A DNA stretch of 64,000 nt, taken from assembly GCA_023151185.1 (NCBI GenBank), contig JAKLJL010000009.1, positions 1 through 64,000 on the forward strand, in the 5' to 3' direction. Both the position numbers and the translations under genes were made by a program. Below are positions 6,409 through 14,665 of this stretch, in pieces (the first letter of the stretch is position 1; every line of letters begins with the position of its first letter). The notes beneath the pieces were generated by a model. The model saw only the letters and a program-made list of their open reading frames with translations. It was not told where the DNA came from and did not search any database. The DNA is from Bacteroidota bacterium. GTDB lineage: Bacteria; Bacteroidota; JABWAT01.

Positions 6409-6995
6409 TGCAAACTGACCGCAAGGTGTTTTTATTTGATGGCGTCCCGGTCGGACTTTCTCTTGATCTGGCGATCCGTCTGGGCATGGCGGGTAACAAA
6501 ATCCTTGCCGCCGTAAAGACACCTGACGGGAAATATGAGCACGAGTTTATCCGCCAGGTCCGGAAATCGGGAGCTGATGGATTTGCCATTAGCCCGACTG
6601 AAAAATCTGCCAAAGGGTTGGCAGATATGCTGGATGCCGGATTTGGCCGGTATGGGCGGATCAATTCGGTTGTTTTTTTCAGACAGGTAAAGGCTGAAAC
6701 TGCAGAGGCCTGCTTACATGACCTGACAGAGAAAACCCTTCCTGCTCTATTTCACCTGCTCGGATCCTACACTGAAATACTGACTCCCCGCTCCCCGGGC
6801 TTCCCTGCTTTTGCCCTGGTTCAACTGTCTCATCTGCCTCCTTCATCTGACATCATTTTACCGGCTGGTAATCCTGTTAGTTTTTCCAGAATTCGGTACC
6901 TTCCTTTTCCTTCAAAGAAAAACCCCTTTCTGCTTTCTGAAGATTCGTCAGATCTTGGCAATGTGACCGACCTGACTGCCCTCCTGACTTCCTGA
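6408..6995 (+). CDS. Degenerate short-chain-dehydrogenase-like protein
   Basis: A 195-residue protein that reads like an SDR Rossmann fold stripped of its catalytic parts. VFLFDGVPVGLSLDLAIRLG occupies the place of the TGxxxGIG nucleotide loop but lacks its glycines. The region around residues 65-85 (KGLADMLDAGFGRYGRINSV) matches the helix and strand of typical SDRs (FGRIDVLV). The NAG motif and the catalytic YxxxK are missing, and the protein ends about 50 residues short of a usual SDR. It is probably a non-enzymatic relative. Translation is coupled to the YtxH gene through a TGATG overlap. The assignment is by fold pattern only, so confidence is modest. Confidence 0.5.
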   Translation: MQTDRKVFLFDGVPVGLSLDLAIRLGMAGNKILAAVKTPDGKYEHEFIRQVRKSGADGFAISPTEKSAKGLADMLDAGFGRYGRINSVVFFRQVKAETAEACLHDLTEKTLPALFHLLGSYTEILTPRSPGFPAFALVQLSHLPPSSDIILPAGNPVSFSRIRYLPFPSKKNPFLLSEDSSDLGNVTDLTALLTS

Positions 6996-7057
6996 ATTTT
7001 TAAGCCTTTTCCTTTCCTTTTCTTTTTAAAAGACTAGTCAACATCTTATTTTCCCGG

Positions 7058-7651
7058 ATGATACTGTCTGGAATTTTCCGGTTTAAACTGGTTATTTTTT
7101 TTCTATTACTTATTGCAGGTCCGTTTATCTGCAGTTCTAAACCAGGGCCGCCGGTAATTGGGCCGGTTAAAAAAACGGATGGCAATCAGGGACGTGATTC
7201 AATTTTATCGGTCAGGTTGCTGTATATCCTGTCTGCTTCTTTTCAGGTGAATAATCAGAAAAAACCCAACAGTGACCTTAAACCCAATTTTGAGCTTCCG
7301 TTTAAACTCCCGGGTTTTCTTAAGCCGGTAGTAAGAGAAGAAGGTAACTTTTCCTACTCATTCAGGCCGGTTGGGGGTGATTTGAATTTGAATTACCGGT
7401 TTGGGAATCCAAGTTCTTTCCGGTTTGATCTGGGGTTTGATACGAGGGTTTACAAACAGCCTCGTCTGCCGGTAGAGGGAATTTTCAAGAAGACAGAGAC
7501 AGAAAAAAACCACGAAATTTACCTGCGGTATCAGTTCCGGAACCTTGCACTGATTTCCAGGTGGGAGTTTTCATCACTGAAAAATAAGTTTGAGGAAGCT
7601 GCTCGTTGGGAATCCGACAAAGTATCTCTTATCATCAGCTATATATTTTAA
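7058..7651 (+). CDS. Exported protein, likely small outer-membrane barrel
   Basis: A 197-residue protein with an N-terminal hydrophobic core (about residues 8-25, LVIFFLLLIAGPFICSS) fitting a signal peptide. The rest alternates polar and aromatic residues (NLNYRFGNPSSFRFDLGFDT, IYLRYQFRNLALISRWEF) and the chain ends in SLIISYIF, a C-terminal aromatic as used by the Bam machinery to recognise outer-membrane beta-barrels. I do not recognise a named family. The gene lies in a same-strand run, 62 bases after the SDR-like gene, and ends 10 bases before the ddl start. Confidence 0.6.
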   Translation: MILSGIFRFKLVIFFLLLIAGPFICSSKPGPPVIGPVKKTDGNQGRDSILSVRLLYILSASFQVNNQKKPNSDLKPNFELPFKLPGFLKPVVREEGNFSYSFRPVGGDLNLNYRFGNPSSFRFDLGFDTRVYKQPRLPVEGIFKKTETEKNHEIYLRYQFRNLALISRWEFSSLKNKFEEAARWESDKVSLIISYIF

Positions 7652-7661
7652 TGGAGAAAAA

Positions 7662-8735
7662 GTGCAAACATTAGGACTTGTTTTTGGCGGACGTTCTGCA
7701 GAACATGCCGTTTCGGTGGTTTCTGCCAATTCACTTTTAAACGGGTTTAAATCGGGCAAATTCCGGATAGTTCCCCTGCATATTACAGTTTCGGGTGACT
7801 GGCTGACTCCTGCTGAATCCCTTGCCTTTATTCACCCTGAAAACCACGCCAGGCTGTATATTCCCGGGATCGAACCTTCCGGACTGATAGATTTTCTTAA
7901 AACCGGGATAGACGTGTTTTTTCCCCTGCTTCATGGTACTTTCGGCGAGGACGGAACCATACAGGGCTTTTTCGAAATGCTGGGAAAACCGTACACCGGT
8001 GCAGGTGTGCTTGGCAGTTCTGCTGCAATGGATAAGGACATTACTAAAATCATTCTGGCTTCAGGAAATATACCCGTTGTTCCCTGGATTTCCTTTTATG
8101 ATTATGAGTGGGAAAAGAATAAAGAATCGATCCTTAACGAAGCTGAAAAGAAGTTCCGGTTTCCGGTATTTGTGAAGCCCGCAAATGCAGGATCCAGTAT
8201 CGGGATCAGTAAGGTGACTGAAATATCACTGCTCGGTCCGGCCGTAACCGAAGCGTTAAAGTATGATCAGAAGGTTATTATTGAAGCGGGCTTACCGGTC
8301 AGAGAAATCGAGATTTCTGTTTTGGGAAATATTGAGGCGAAGGCCTCACTTCCCGGAGAAATTTTTCCCGGTGCAGAATTTTACGACTACGAGGATAAAT
8401 ACATTACCGGGAAAAGCACTTTTAAAATTCCGGCAGATTTGTCTGAGGATTTGATTAGAATTATCCGGGACTATGCCATCCGAGCATTTAAGTTGTTAAA
8501 TTTGGAAGGGATGGCACGGATAGATTTTTTTATTGACCGGCAAACCGGTCAGATCTATTTAAATGAAATCAACACCATCCCGGGCTTTACTCCAATCAGC
8601 ATGTATCCAAAAATGTGGGAGGCCAGCGGTCTGTCGTACTCTGAACTGCTGGAAACCCTGATCAGTCTTGCCCAACACCGGTTTCAAAAACGCAATCAAA
8701 TCAGCAGTCATTTCACAATTAAAATCAGCGGGTGA
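7662..8735 (+). CDS. ddl: D-alanine--D-alanine ligase
   Basis: Ddl joins two D-alanines with ATP for peptidoglycan precursor synthesis. The 357-residue product shows the ATP-grasp family motifs: GLVFGGRSAEHAVSV at the N-terminus, HGTFGEDGTIQG near residue 90, VKPANAGSSIGISK for ATP and substrate binding, and LNEINTIPGFTPISMYPKMW near the C-terminus with metal-binding E and N. I chose GTG 7662, with GGAG 5 bases ahead; the open frame upstream lies inside the previous gene. An out-of-frame ATG at 7651 would encode only a 7-codon peptide overlapping the start. The EF-G paralogue begins 3 bases behind the stop. Confidence 0.95.
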   Translation: MQTLGLVFGGRSAEHAVSVVSANSLLNGFKSGKFRIVPLHITVSGDWLTPAESLAFIHPENHARLYIPGIEPSGLIDFLKTGIDVFFPLLHGTFGEDGTIQGFFEMLGKPYTGAGVLGSSAAMDKDITKIILASGNIPVVPWISFYDYEWEKNKESILNEAEKKFRFPVFVKPANAGSSIGISKVTEISLLGPAVTEALKYDQKVIIEAGLPVREIEISVLGNIEAKASLPGEIFPGAEFYDYEDKYITGKSTFKIPADLSEDLIRIIRDYAIRAFKLLNLEGMARIDFFIDRQTGQIYLNEINTIPGFTPISMYPKMWEASGLSYSELLETLISLAQHRFQKRNQISSHFTIKISG

Positions 8736-8738
8736 TTT

Positions 8739-10826
8739 ATGAGTGTCCTTCATCCTTCCAAAATCCGGAATATCGCGTTCACAGGTCACAGTGATTCGGG
8801 AAAAACAACCCTGACAGAGTCTCTGGCTTATGCCATGGGCCTGATTCAGAAAATGGGCAGCATTAATGCCGGAAATACCGTTACCGATTATCACAGTGAT
8901 GAAATTGAAAAGAAAGTGTCGATCAATCTTGGGTTGATCAACGGGATGTGGAAGGATGTAAAACTCAATATTCTCGATACCCCGGGGTATCTGGATTTTG
9001 TTGGCGATGTTAAATCGGCAATGCGTGTGGCAGATACGGTGGTCATTACCGTTAACTCTGTTTCGGGAATTGAAGTGGGAACTGAGAATGTGTGGGATTT
9101 CGCCATGCAGAAATATAAACCAACGATGTTTCTGGTAACCAAGCTGGACCGGGATAATGCTGATTTTGAAAAAGTGGTTAACAAACTGAAAGAATATTAC
9201 GGCCATTATGTAGTTCCTGTTCAGTTCCCGGTTGATGAAGGCCTTGCTCATAAAACCATAATCGACTGTATTATGATGAAGGCTCTTACGTTTGAACCCG
9301 GCAAAAAAAACAGCATGGTGATTTCGGATATTCCCGAAAGGTATATAGCCAGAGCCGAAGAACTTCATAATGAGCTTGTCGAAACCGTTGCAGAAACGGA
9401 TGAAGACCTGATGAACAAGTTTTTTGAAAACGGTACTCTGGACGAGGAAGAACTGAAAGAGGGAATCAAACACGGCCTGGTTTCCAGAACCTTTTTCCCG
9501 GTATTGTGCTGCTCACCTGAAATGTCGATCGGCACGGAACGGCTTCTGGATATCTTTTCAAATCTGTGCCCGTCGCCGGTTGAACGTGGACCAGAACATG
9601 GCTGGATTACCAACAGTGGGGAAGATATTCTGATTCAGCCGGATGAAAGTGCCAAACCGATTGCATTTGTCTTTAAAACCTCGACCGAACCGCATCTGGG
9701 AGAAATGTCCATTTTCCGGGTTTACTCGGGGCATATTGATCCGGGTATGGATCTGGTGAATGCAGAAACCCATCAGGAGGAACGCCTGAATCAGATTTTC
9801 ACCCTTGTCGGAAATAAGCGGTCAGAAATACCCTCGGTAGGGGTTGGCGACATCGGGGCTGTGGTCAAGCTCAAGAACACCCACACCAACAATACCCTTT
9901 CTGCGCCCGGCAGTGAGTTTCACGTCCGTCCGGTTGAATTTCCTGAGCCGGTCATCCGGGTTGCGATTAAACCACACTCCAAAAATGATGAGACCAAGAT
10001 CAAGGATGGCCTTTACCACCTTCATGAAGAAGACCCGTCATTCGAAGTGCATTACGAAGCAGAACTTGCCCAAACTATTATATCCGGACAGGGTGAGATG
10101 CATCTTGATGTCATCCTGAAAAGAATGAAGGAAAAATTTGGGGTAGAGATTGATCAGGAAGATCCTAAAATTCCTTATAAGGAAACAATAAAAGGGAAGA
10201 CCCGGGTCCAGGGAAAATACAAGAAACAATCTGGCGGTAAAGGCCAGTACGGTGATGTCTGGCTCAGAATTGAACCTCTGCCCAGAGGAACCGGATTTGA
10301 ATTTGTTGATGAAGTTGTTGGTGGTGTGGTGCCGGGTAAGTTTATCCCTTCAGTTGAAAAAGGGGTTCATGAACGGATGGGACGAGGAATCCTGGCTGGC
10401 TACAAGGTTGTGGATCTGAAAGTTACCATAGATGACGGGTCTTATCACCCGGTTGACTCCAGCGATATGGCGTTTAAAATGGCCGGATCTATTGCCTTGA
10501 AAAAAGGGGTTCTGGAATCCAAGCCTATTCTGCTGGAACCAATATACAAAGTGACCATAAAGGCCCCCGAAGAATATATGGGGGATGTGATGGGCGACGT
10601 TTCTTCGAGACGTGGAAAGATTCAGGGAATGGATGCTGACGGGCATTTTCAAATTATCAATGCCATGATTCCTCTGGCTGAAATGTCAAAATACCAAAGC
10701 GCACTGCGCAGTATGACTCAGGGCCGGGGAACCCATTACCGGGAATTTGCCCACTATGAGGAAGTTCCTTTTGAAGTTGCCCAGAAAATCATTGCTGCCT
10801 ATAAGGAAGCTGAAGAAGAAGAGTGA
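8739..10826 (+). CDS. Elongation factor G paralogue (EF-G-2 type)
   Basis: A 695-residue translational GTPase with EF-G domain order: GTPase domain with G1 loop GHSDSGKTT (16-24), G3 DTPGYLDF (80-87) and G4 TKLD (134-137); domain II around 320-400; and the domain IV signature in GQYGDVWLRIEPLPRGTGFE with the C-terminal RSMTQGRGTHYREF. Several residues differ from canonical FusA: the G3 histidine that activates water in EF-Tu and EF-G is tyrosine (Tyr84), and G4 is TKLD rather than NKMD. These are features of the EF-G-2 subfamily, for example in Thermus, so this is not the primary fusA, which would lie with the str operon. The gene is coupled to ddl. Its cellular task is not established. Confidence 0.88.
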   Translation: MSVLHPSKIRNIAFTGHSDSGKTTLTESLAYAMGLIQKMGSINAGNTVTDYHSDEIEKKVSINLGLINGMWKDVKLNILDTPGYLDFVGDVKSAMRVADTVVITVNSVSGIEVGTENVWDFAMQKYKPTMFLVTKLDRDNADFEKVVNKLKEYYGHYVVPVQFPVDEGLAHKTIIDCIMMKALTFEPGKKNSMVISDIPERYIARAEELHNELVETVAETDEDLMNKFFENGTLDEEELKEGIKHGLVSRTFFPVLCCSPEMSIGTERLLDIFSNLCPSPVERGPEHGWITNSGEDILIQPDESAKPIAFVFKTSTEPHLGEMSIFRVYSGHIDPGMDLVNAETHQEERLNQIFTLVGNKRSEIPSVGVGDIGAVVKLKNTHTNNTLSAPGSEFHVRPVEFPEPVIRVAIKPHSKNDETKIKDGLYHLHEEDPSFEVHYEAELAQTIISGQGEMHLDVILKRMKEKFGVEIDQEDPKIPYKETIKGKTRVQGKYKKQSGGKGQYGDVWLRIEPLPRGTGFEFVDEVVGGVVPGKFIPSVEKGVHERMGRGILAGYKVVDLKVTIDDGSYHPVDSSDMAFKMAGSIALKKGVLESKPILLEPIYKVTIKAPEEYMGDVMGDVSSRRGKIQGMDADGHFQIINAMIPLAEMSKYQSALRSMTQGRGTHYREFAHYEEVPFEVAQKIIAAYKEAEEEE

Positions 10827-10864
10827 CCGACCCGGAGTCACACACCGGGTGACAGGTTTTGAGA

Positions 10865-11401
10865 ATGACCCTCAAAAGGGTTATCTTGCAGGATCAACAG
10901 TTTCAGGATCTTGTGGAAAAACTCTGGTCACCCTGGCGATCGGCCTACATTGATACTTTTTCAGAAAATGCACCCGGGAAATCCGGGTGTATTTTCTGTG
11001 ATTACCCGAAAGAAAATCTGGATGAAACCCGCCTGATTCTTTTCAGAGGAACGCATTCCTTTGTAATCATGAATCTTTATCCCTACAATGCCGGCCACCT
11101 GATGGTCGTTCCCTACCTCCATACCTGTGAATTAGGTGATCTGACTGCTGAATGTTCTGCAGAAATTATGGATTTGCTGTCCCTGTGCAGAAATGCCCTT
11201 TCAAAAGGGTTATCTGCACAGGGCTTTAATATTGGTGCCAATCTTGGAAAGGCAGCCGGTGCAGGAATTGATGATCACCTTCATTTCCATATTGTACCGA
11301 GATGGATGGGCGACACGAACTTTATGCCTGTTTTTGCAGATATCAAAGTCGTACCTGAAGAACTTAAAAAGACCTATTTCAAACTAAAAGTCCATTTTTA
11401 A
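10865..11401 (+). CDS. HIT-family nucleotide hydrolase
   Basis: The 178-residue protein belongs to the histidine-triad superfamily, which hydrolyses nucleoside phosphoramidates or dinucleoside polyphosphates. The triad HLHFHIVPRW is complete at about residues 138-147, and the zinc-type motif CIFCDYP lies near residue 40. LWSPWRSAYI and NLYPYNAGHLMVVPYLH are typical of bacterial Fhit/Ap4A-hydrolase-like members. ATG 10865 is taken as the start; a GTG at 10913 giving VEKLWSPWR would match many homologues better. It lies 38 bases after the EF-G paralogue. Confidence 0.9.
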   Translation: MTLKRVILQDQQFQDLVEKLWSPWRSAYIDTFSENAPGKSGCIFCDYPKENLDETRLILFRGTHSFVIMNLYPYNAGHLMVVPYLHTCELGDLTAECSAEIMDLLSLCRNALSKGLSAQGFNIGANLGKAAGAGIDDHLHFHIVPRWMGDTNFMPVFADIKVVPEELKKTYFKLKVHF

Positions 11402-11405
11402 TTAT

Positions 11406-13649
11406 ATGAAGACAATTTTCCTGGCATTTTTCCTTTTTACCGGAATCGGGGTCATTGCTCAGACCACTGATATTGAACAGTTAAAACAGCAGGCCAAGGC
11501 CGCAGGGTATTCAGATGCACAGATTGAGGCTGCTGTAAAACAGGTCCAATCCCAAACTGCACCTGTTTCAGTCCAGGCGGGTGCTTCACTTACCAATCAG
11601 GTTATGGAAGTCCCTGGTGAGAAACAGGACCCGGTTTTTGTTGCAAAGCCCATTTCTCAGGAAAACAGGGACGGCAAATTCGGTGTTGATCTGCTAAAAT
11701 CGGGTGGAGGCGGATTTGATCCGAATGAATATGGTCCGGTACCGGATGATTACGTTTTGGGAACAGGAGATGAACTGCAGGTATCTGTTTGGGGACAATC
11801 AGAATTTTATCTCAAAGCAGAGATTGATCGCCGTGGACTAATTCAGATCCCAACTGTCGGGCTTGTTTCTGTTTCTGGGCTGACTCTGAAGGAGGCCGAA
11901 GGGGTTTTAAAGGAACGTCTGAGTAAGAGTTATGCCGGCATCCGGACCGGAGAAAGTAAATTTGCCATTACACTCAGTAAAGTCCGGGCAATACGGGTTT
12001 TTGTGGGCGGAATGGTAAACAAACCAGGTGCATACAAACTAACTGCCATTTCAAGCGTAATTACTGCGCTTTATGCTGCCGGCGGGTTGAAGGAAAATGC
12101 AGATTTCAGGCAAATAGCCATTATTCATCCAAGCGGAAAAACAGATGTGGTTGATCTGTACGGAAATCTGCTCGGAGTTCCGGTTCAAATTCAGGATAAA
12201 ATTGATCACAATGATATGATTCTGGTAAAGGCAGAATCATTTGCTGTTGAAATTTCGGGTGAAGTTAACCGGCCGGGTGGTTATGACCTGCTTTCGGGAG
12301 AAACCTTTTCAACCCTCCTGTCCTATGCCGGCGGTGCCAAACCCAACGCATGGCTCAAAAATGTTGTCGTGTCCAGGATCATACCCGGACAAGGGAAAAA
12401 GGTCATCAGTTTTGATTCAGGCAATCAGCCCGATTTTGTTCTGATGCCCGGTGATCAAATATCTGTAAAATCCTCCATTCAAAACCCTTTTGGGTTGATT
12501 GAAGTGACCGGAGCCGTCCGGCAGCCCGGAAAAATCCAGTTTACAGAAGGTATGAAAGTTAAGGATGCGATTGAAAAAGCAGGTGGCGTTCTCGATTGGA
12601 CCTATATGGACCGCGGGCAGATTCTGATGACGGAACCGGATTCATCCCTTAGAATTCTGGCATTTAATCCGGCAAAGGCTTTAAAGAATGACCCGTCAGA
12701 AAATTTGCTTCTGACAGACAAATCAGTTTTAATTCTGAAATCAATCTGGGAGATAGATACCCGATATGATGTCAAGGTAATTGGCTTTGTTAACTCACCG
12801 GGTGATTTCCGGTACAGAAAGGGAATGACAGTCGGGGATGCCCTTTTTCTGGCAGATGGTTTTCAGAAAAATGCCTATACCGCAACCATTGAAGTTGCCC
12901 GTGTAGATCCAAAAGATTCCATTTCAAGTGACCGGGTCATCACTTTTGTGAAAACTATCAAAAACAACGGAACCCTTTCTAAAGACAACCCGGATTTAAC
13001 CTTTCTGCTTGAGCCAATGGATCAGGTTTATGTCAGGAAAAGTCCCTACTTTGACGTCCAGCGCACCGTTACACTATCCGGCGAAGTTCGGTTTCCCGGC
13101 AGTTATTCTCTGACGAGCAAGGATGAAAAGCTAGCCTCGGTAATCCAACGGGCAGGTGGCTTAAAATCGACTGCCTACCTGGACGGAGCCACAATTAACC
13201 GTGAAAAGGAAAATGTTGGTCTTATTGCGGTCGATTTTACTGAAGCCCTTGAGGATGAGGACAGCCCGGATAATCTGATCCTTTTACCGGGAGACAACAT
13301 TTCCATTCCTGAACGGGATTTTACCGTAAAAATTAAAGGAGAAGTTCTGGTAGAAACCAGTGTGTTATATCAGGAAGGATCCTCTGCCGATTATTACATT
13401 GAGAAGGCAGGCGGATACAGTGATAATGCCAATATCAGTAAAGTATATGTTATTTTGCCAAACGGACGGGTATTTAACCCCGGGCGATACTGGGTATTTC
13501 ATCAGGAGATTTTATCCGGCTCAGTCATTGTAGTGCCTCCAAAGGAAAAGGAAGAGAAAGTGGATTGGAAGGGATGGGTAACGATAACAACCTCTACAAT
13601 TACCTCGCTGGTTACTCTGATCATTCTTCTTCAGAGAACAAATCAGTAA
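11406..13649 (+). CDS. Polysaccharide-export-like protein with six SLBB repeats
   Basis: A 747-residue exported protein: signal peptide (residues 1-19, ending VIAQ), a short helical segment with AKAAGYSDAQIEAAVKQV, a Poly_export domain at about 110-195 (YVLGTGDELQVSVWGQSEFY), and six SLBB-like repeats beginning near residues 199, 282, 367, 458, 557 and 642, each with a GxVxxPG-type turn and an AGG end. The last ~25 residues form a transmembrane helix (ITTSTITSLVTLIILL). Wza-type exporters have one or two SLBB domains and a lipobox; this one has more repeats, no lipobox cysteine and a C-terminal helix. It probably forms a periplasmic/outer-membrane conduit for an exopolysaccharide, but no glycosyltransferase or Wzc gene is beside it. 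Confidence 0.85.
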   Translation: MKTIFLAFFLFTGIGVIAQTTDIEQLKQQAKAAGYSDAQIEAAVKQVQSQTAPVSVQAGASLTNQVMEVPGEKQDPVFVAKPISQENRDGKFGVDLLKSGGGGFDPNEYGPVPDDYVLGTGDELQVSVWGQSEFYLKAEIDRRGLIQIPTVGLVSVSGLTLKEAEGVLKERLSKSYAGIRTGESKFAITLSKVRAIRVFVGGMVNKPGAYKLTAISSVITALYAAGGLKENADFRQIAIIHPSGKTDVVDLYGNLLGVPVQIQDKIDHNDMILVKAESFAVEISGEVNRPGGYDLLSGETFSTLLSYAGGAKPNAWLKNVVVSRIIPGQGKKVISFDSGNQPDFVLMPGDQISVKSSIQNPFGLIEVTGAVRQPGKIQFTEGMKVKDAIEKAGGVLDWTYMDRGQILMTEPDSSLRILAFNPAKALKNDPSENLLLTDKSVLILKSIWEIDTRYDVKVIGFVNSPGDFRYRKGMTVGDALFLADGFQKNAYTATIEVARVDPKDSISSDRVITFVKTIKNNGTLSKDNPDLTFLLEPMDQVYVRKSPYFDVQRTVTLSGEVRFPGSYSLTSKDEKLASVIQRAGGLKSTAYLDGATINREKENVGLIAVDFTEALEDEDSPDNLILLPGDNISIPERDFTVKIKGEVLVETSVLYQEGSSADYYIEKAGGYSDNANISKVYVILPNGRVFNPGRYWVFHQEILSGSVIVVPPKEKEEKVDWKGWVTITTSTITSLVTLIILLQRTNQ

Positions 13650-13669
13650 CCGGGTGATTTTAATCTGCG

Positions 13670-14665
13670 ATGGGCACAGAGGCCAATTTATCCGGGTTGC
13701 CGGCGACAAAAAGACCGATCCTTTGCAGTTCCTGTTCTGATTCCGGAAAATCCCTGGAATTTGCAGGAGGCCTGCCCGGTTCCCATTTTGTTGATCAGCT
13801 AAAAACTGAAGCAGGGTTTCAATCTCTTCAAAATTCCGGGATCCCGGTTCCAGCCCTTGTTCAGCAACCGGATGGTCTTCTTGTAAACCCCCTGCTTCCT
13901 TTTGAAAAAAAGATAAAATGGACTTTACCCCGGGCGATGGTAACTGCCGGTGTTCTGGATTCAGTTGTTTCTTTTTTGAAATGGTCAGGTTTCCTTCACT
14001 TTACTCATTCGCAGATTTTGCACACACGCCTGTTCGAAAAGGGTGGGCAGCTTCATGACCGGCTTTCTCTTGTTTTAGCTCCCGAAAAGTACTCTCAGAT
14101 TCTGGACGAACCCATTCTTCACTCTCCTGAACGGATCCGGCATGAACAAAGTGAGATCCTTCTGCACCTGCCGACCGGCCGGGCCTGGCGGTATTACATG
14201 CAAAGCAAAACCCGGGCAGAAACTGAAATTTGCCAGGCTTGCGGAACCCAGACAGAAGCAGAACTTGTCTCTGGCGGATGGATGGAACTGACATTTCCTT
14301 CCCAATTTTATTGTACACAGGACTCCCGATTAAGTGAGTTTGTTCTCAGGTTAACCCGGCTCCAGGCTGAAGTGATATTTGCATTTCCCAATGAACCAGA
14401 CCTCATTTCGGGTACAGGGCAAAATCTATCGAATAAAAACCAGAGTCCCCATTTTTTCTGGATTAACCGGAAAGCAGGCGGTGAAACGGAAAATGTTATT
14501 GAGGTTATCAGAGGGCAGATATTGTGGAAGAAGGTTCCGGGAACTGGCTTGTTTTGCCGTAAAGAAACTCTGTCTGAACCGTTAGCCGGAGAGGTTGGTG
14601 CGTTTCTCAGGCAAAAGGGGGTTACCGAACAGCATCCGGGATGGAAGGCATTTTTCCCCGGTTAG
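13670..14665 (+). CDS. Unrecognised 331-residue protein
   Basis: I do not recognise this protein. It lacks a signal peptide and membrane helices, so it should be cytoplasmic. A CQACG motif near residue 184 and several other cysteines (CSSC near 19) could bind zinc, though no full four-cysteine site is obvious. Sequence such as IPVPALVQQPDGLLVNPLLP and HTRLFEKGGQLHDRLSLVLA suggests a globular enzyme-like fold. It starts 20 bases after the SLBB gene on the same strand, so it may belong with that export function. Its stop shares bases with the stop of the convergent TPR-Fis gene. Confidence 0.6.
   Translation: MGTEANLSGLPATKRPILCSSCSDSGKSLEFAGGLPGSHFVDQLKTEAGFQSLQNSGIPVPALVQQPDGLLVNPLLPFEKKIKWTLPRAMVTAGVLDSVVSFLKWSGFLHFTHSQILHTRLFEKGGQLHDRLSLVLAPEKYSQILDEPILHSPERIRHEQSEILLHLPTGRAWRYYMQSKTRAETEICQACGTQTEAELVSGGWMELTFPSQFYCTQDSRLSEFVLRLTRLQAEVIFAFPNEPDLISGTGQNLSNKNQSPHFFWINRKAGGETENVIEVIRGQILWKKVPGTGLFCRKETLSEPLAGEVGAFLRQKGVTEQHPGWKAFFPG

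Noticed and set aside
7651-7674. Seven-codon upstream peptide overlapping the ddl start
   Set aside because: The ATG at 7651 lies within the stop of the preceding gene and shares the GGAG used by ddl. No evidence that it is translated.
8559-9473. A 304-codon minus-strand frame opposite ddl and the EF-G paralogue
   Set aside because: Phe/His/Ile-rich composition typical of an antisense reading; the plus strand encodes an intact translational GTPase here.
10829-10860. Terminator between the EF-G paralogue and the HIT gene
   Set aside because: ACCCGG/CCGGGT forms a six-base stem, but only four T follow seven bases later. Too weak to call; the genes are 38 bases apart and probably co-transcribed.
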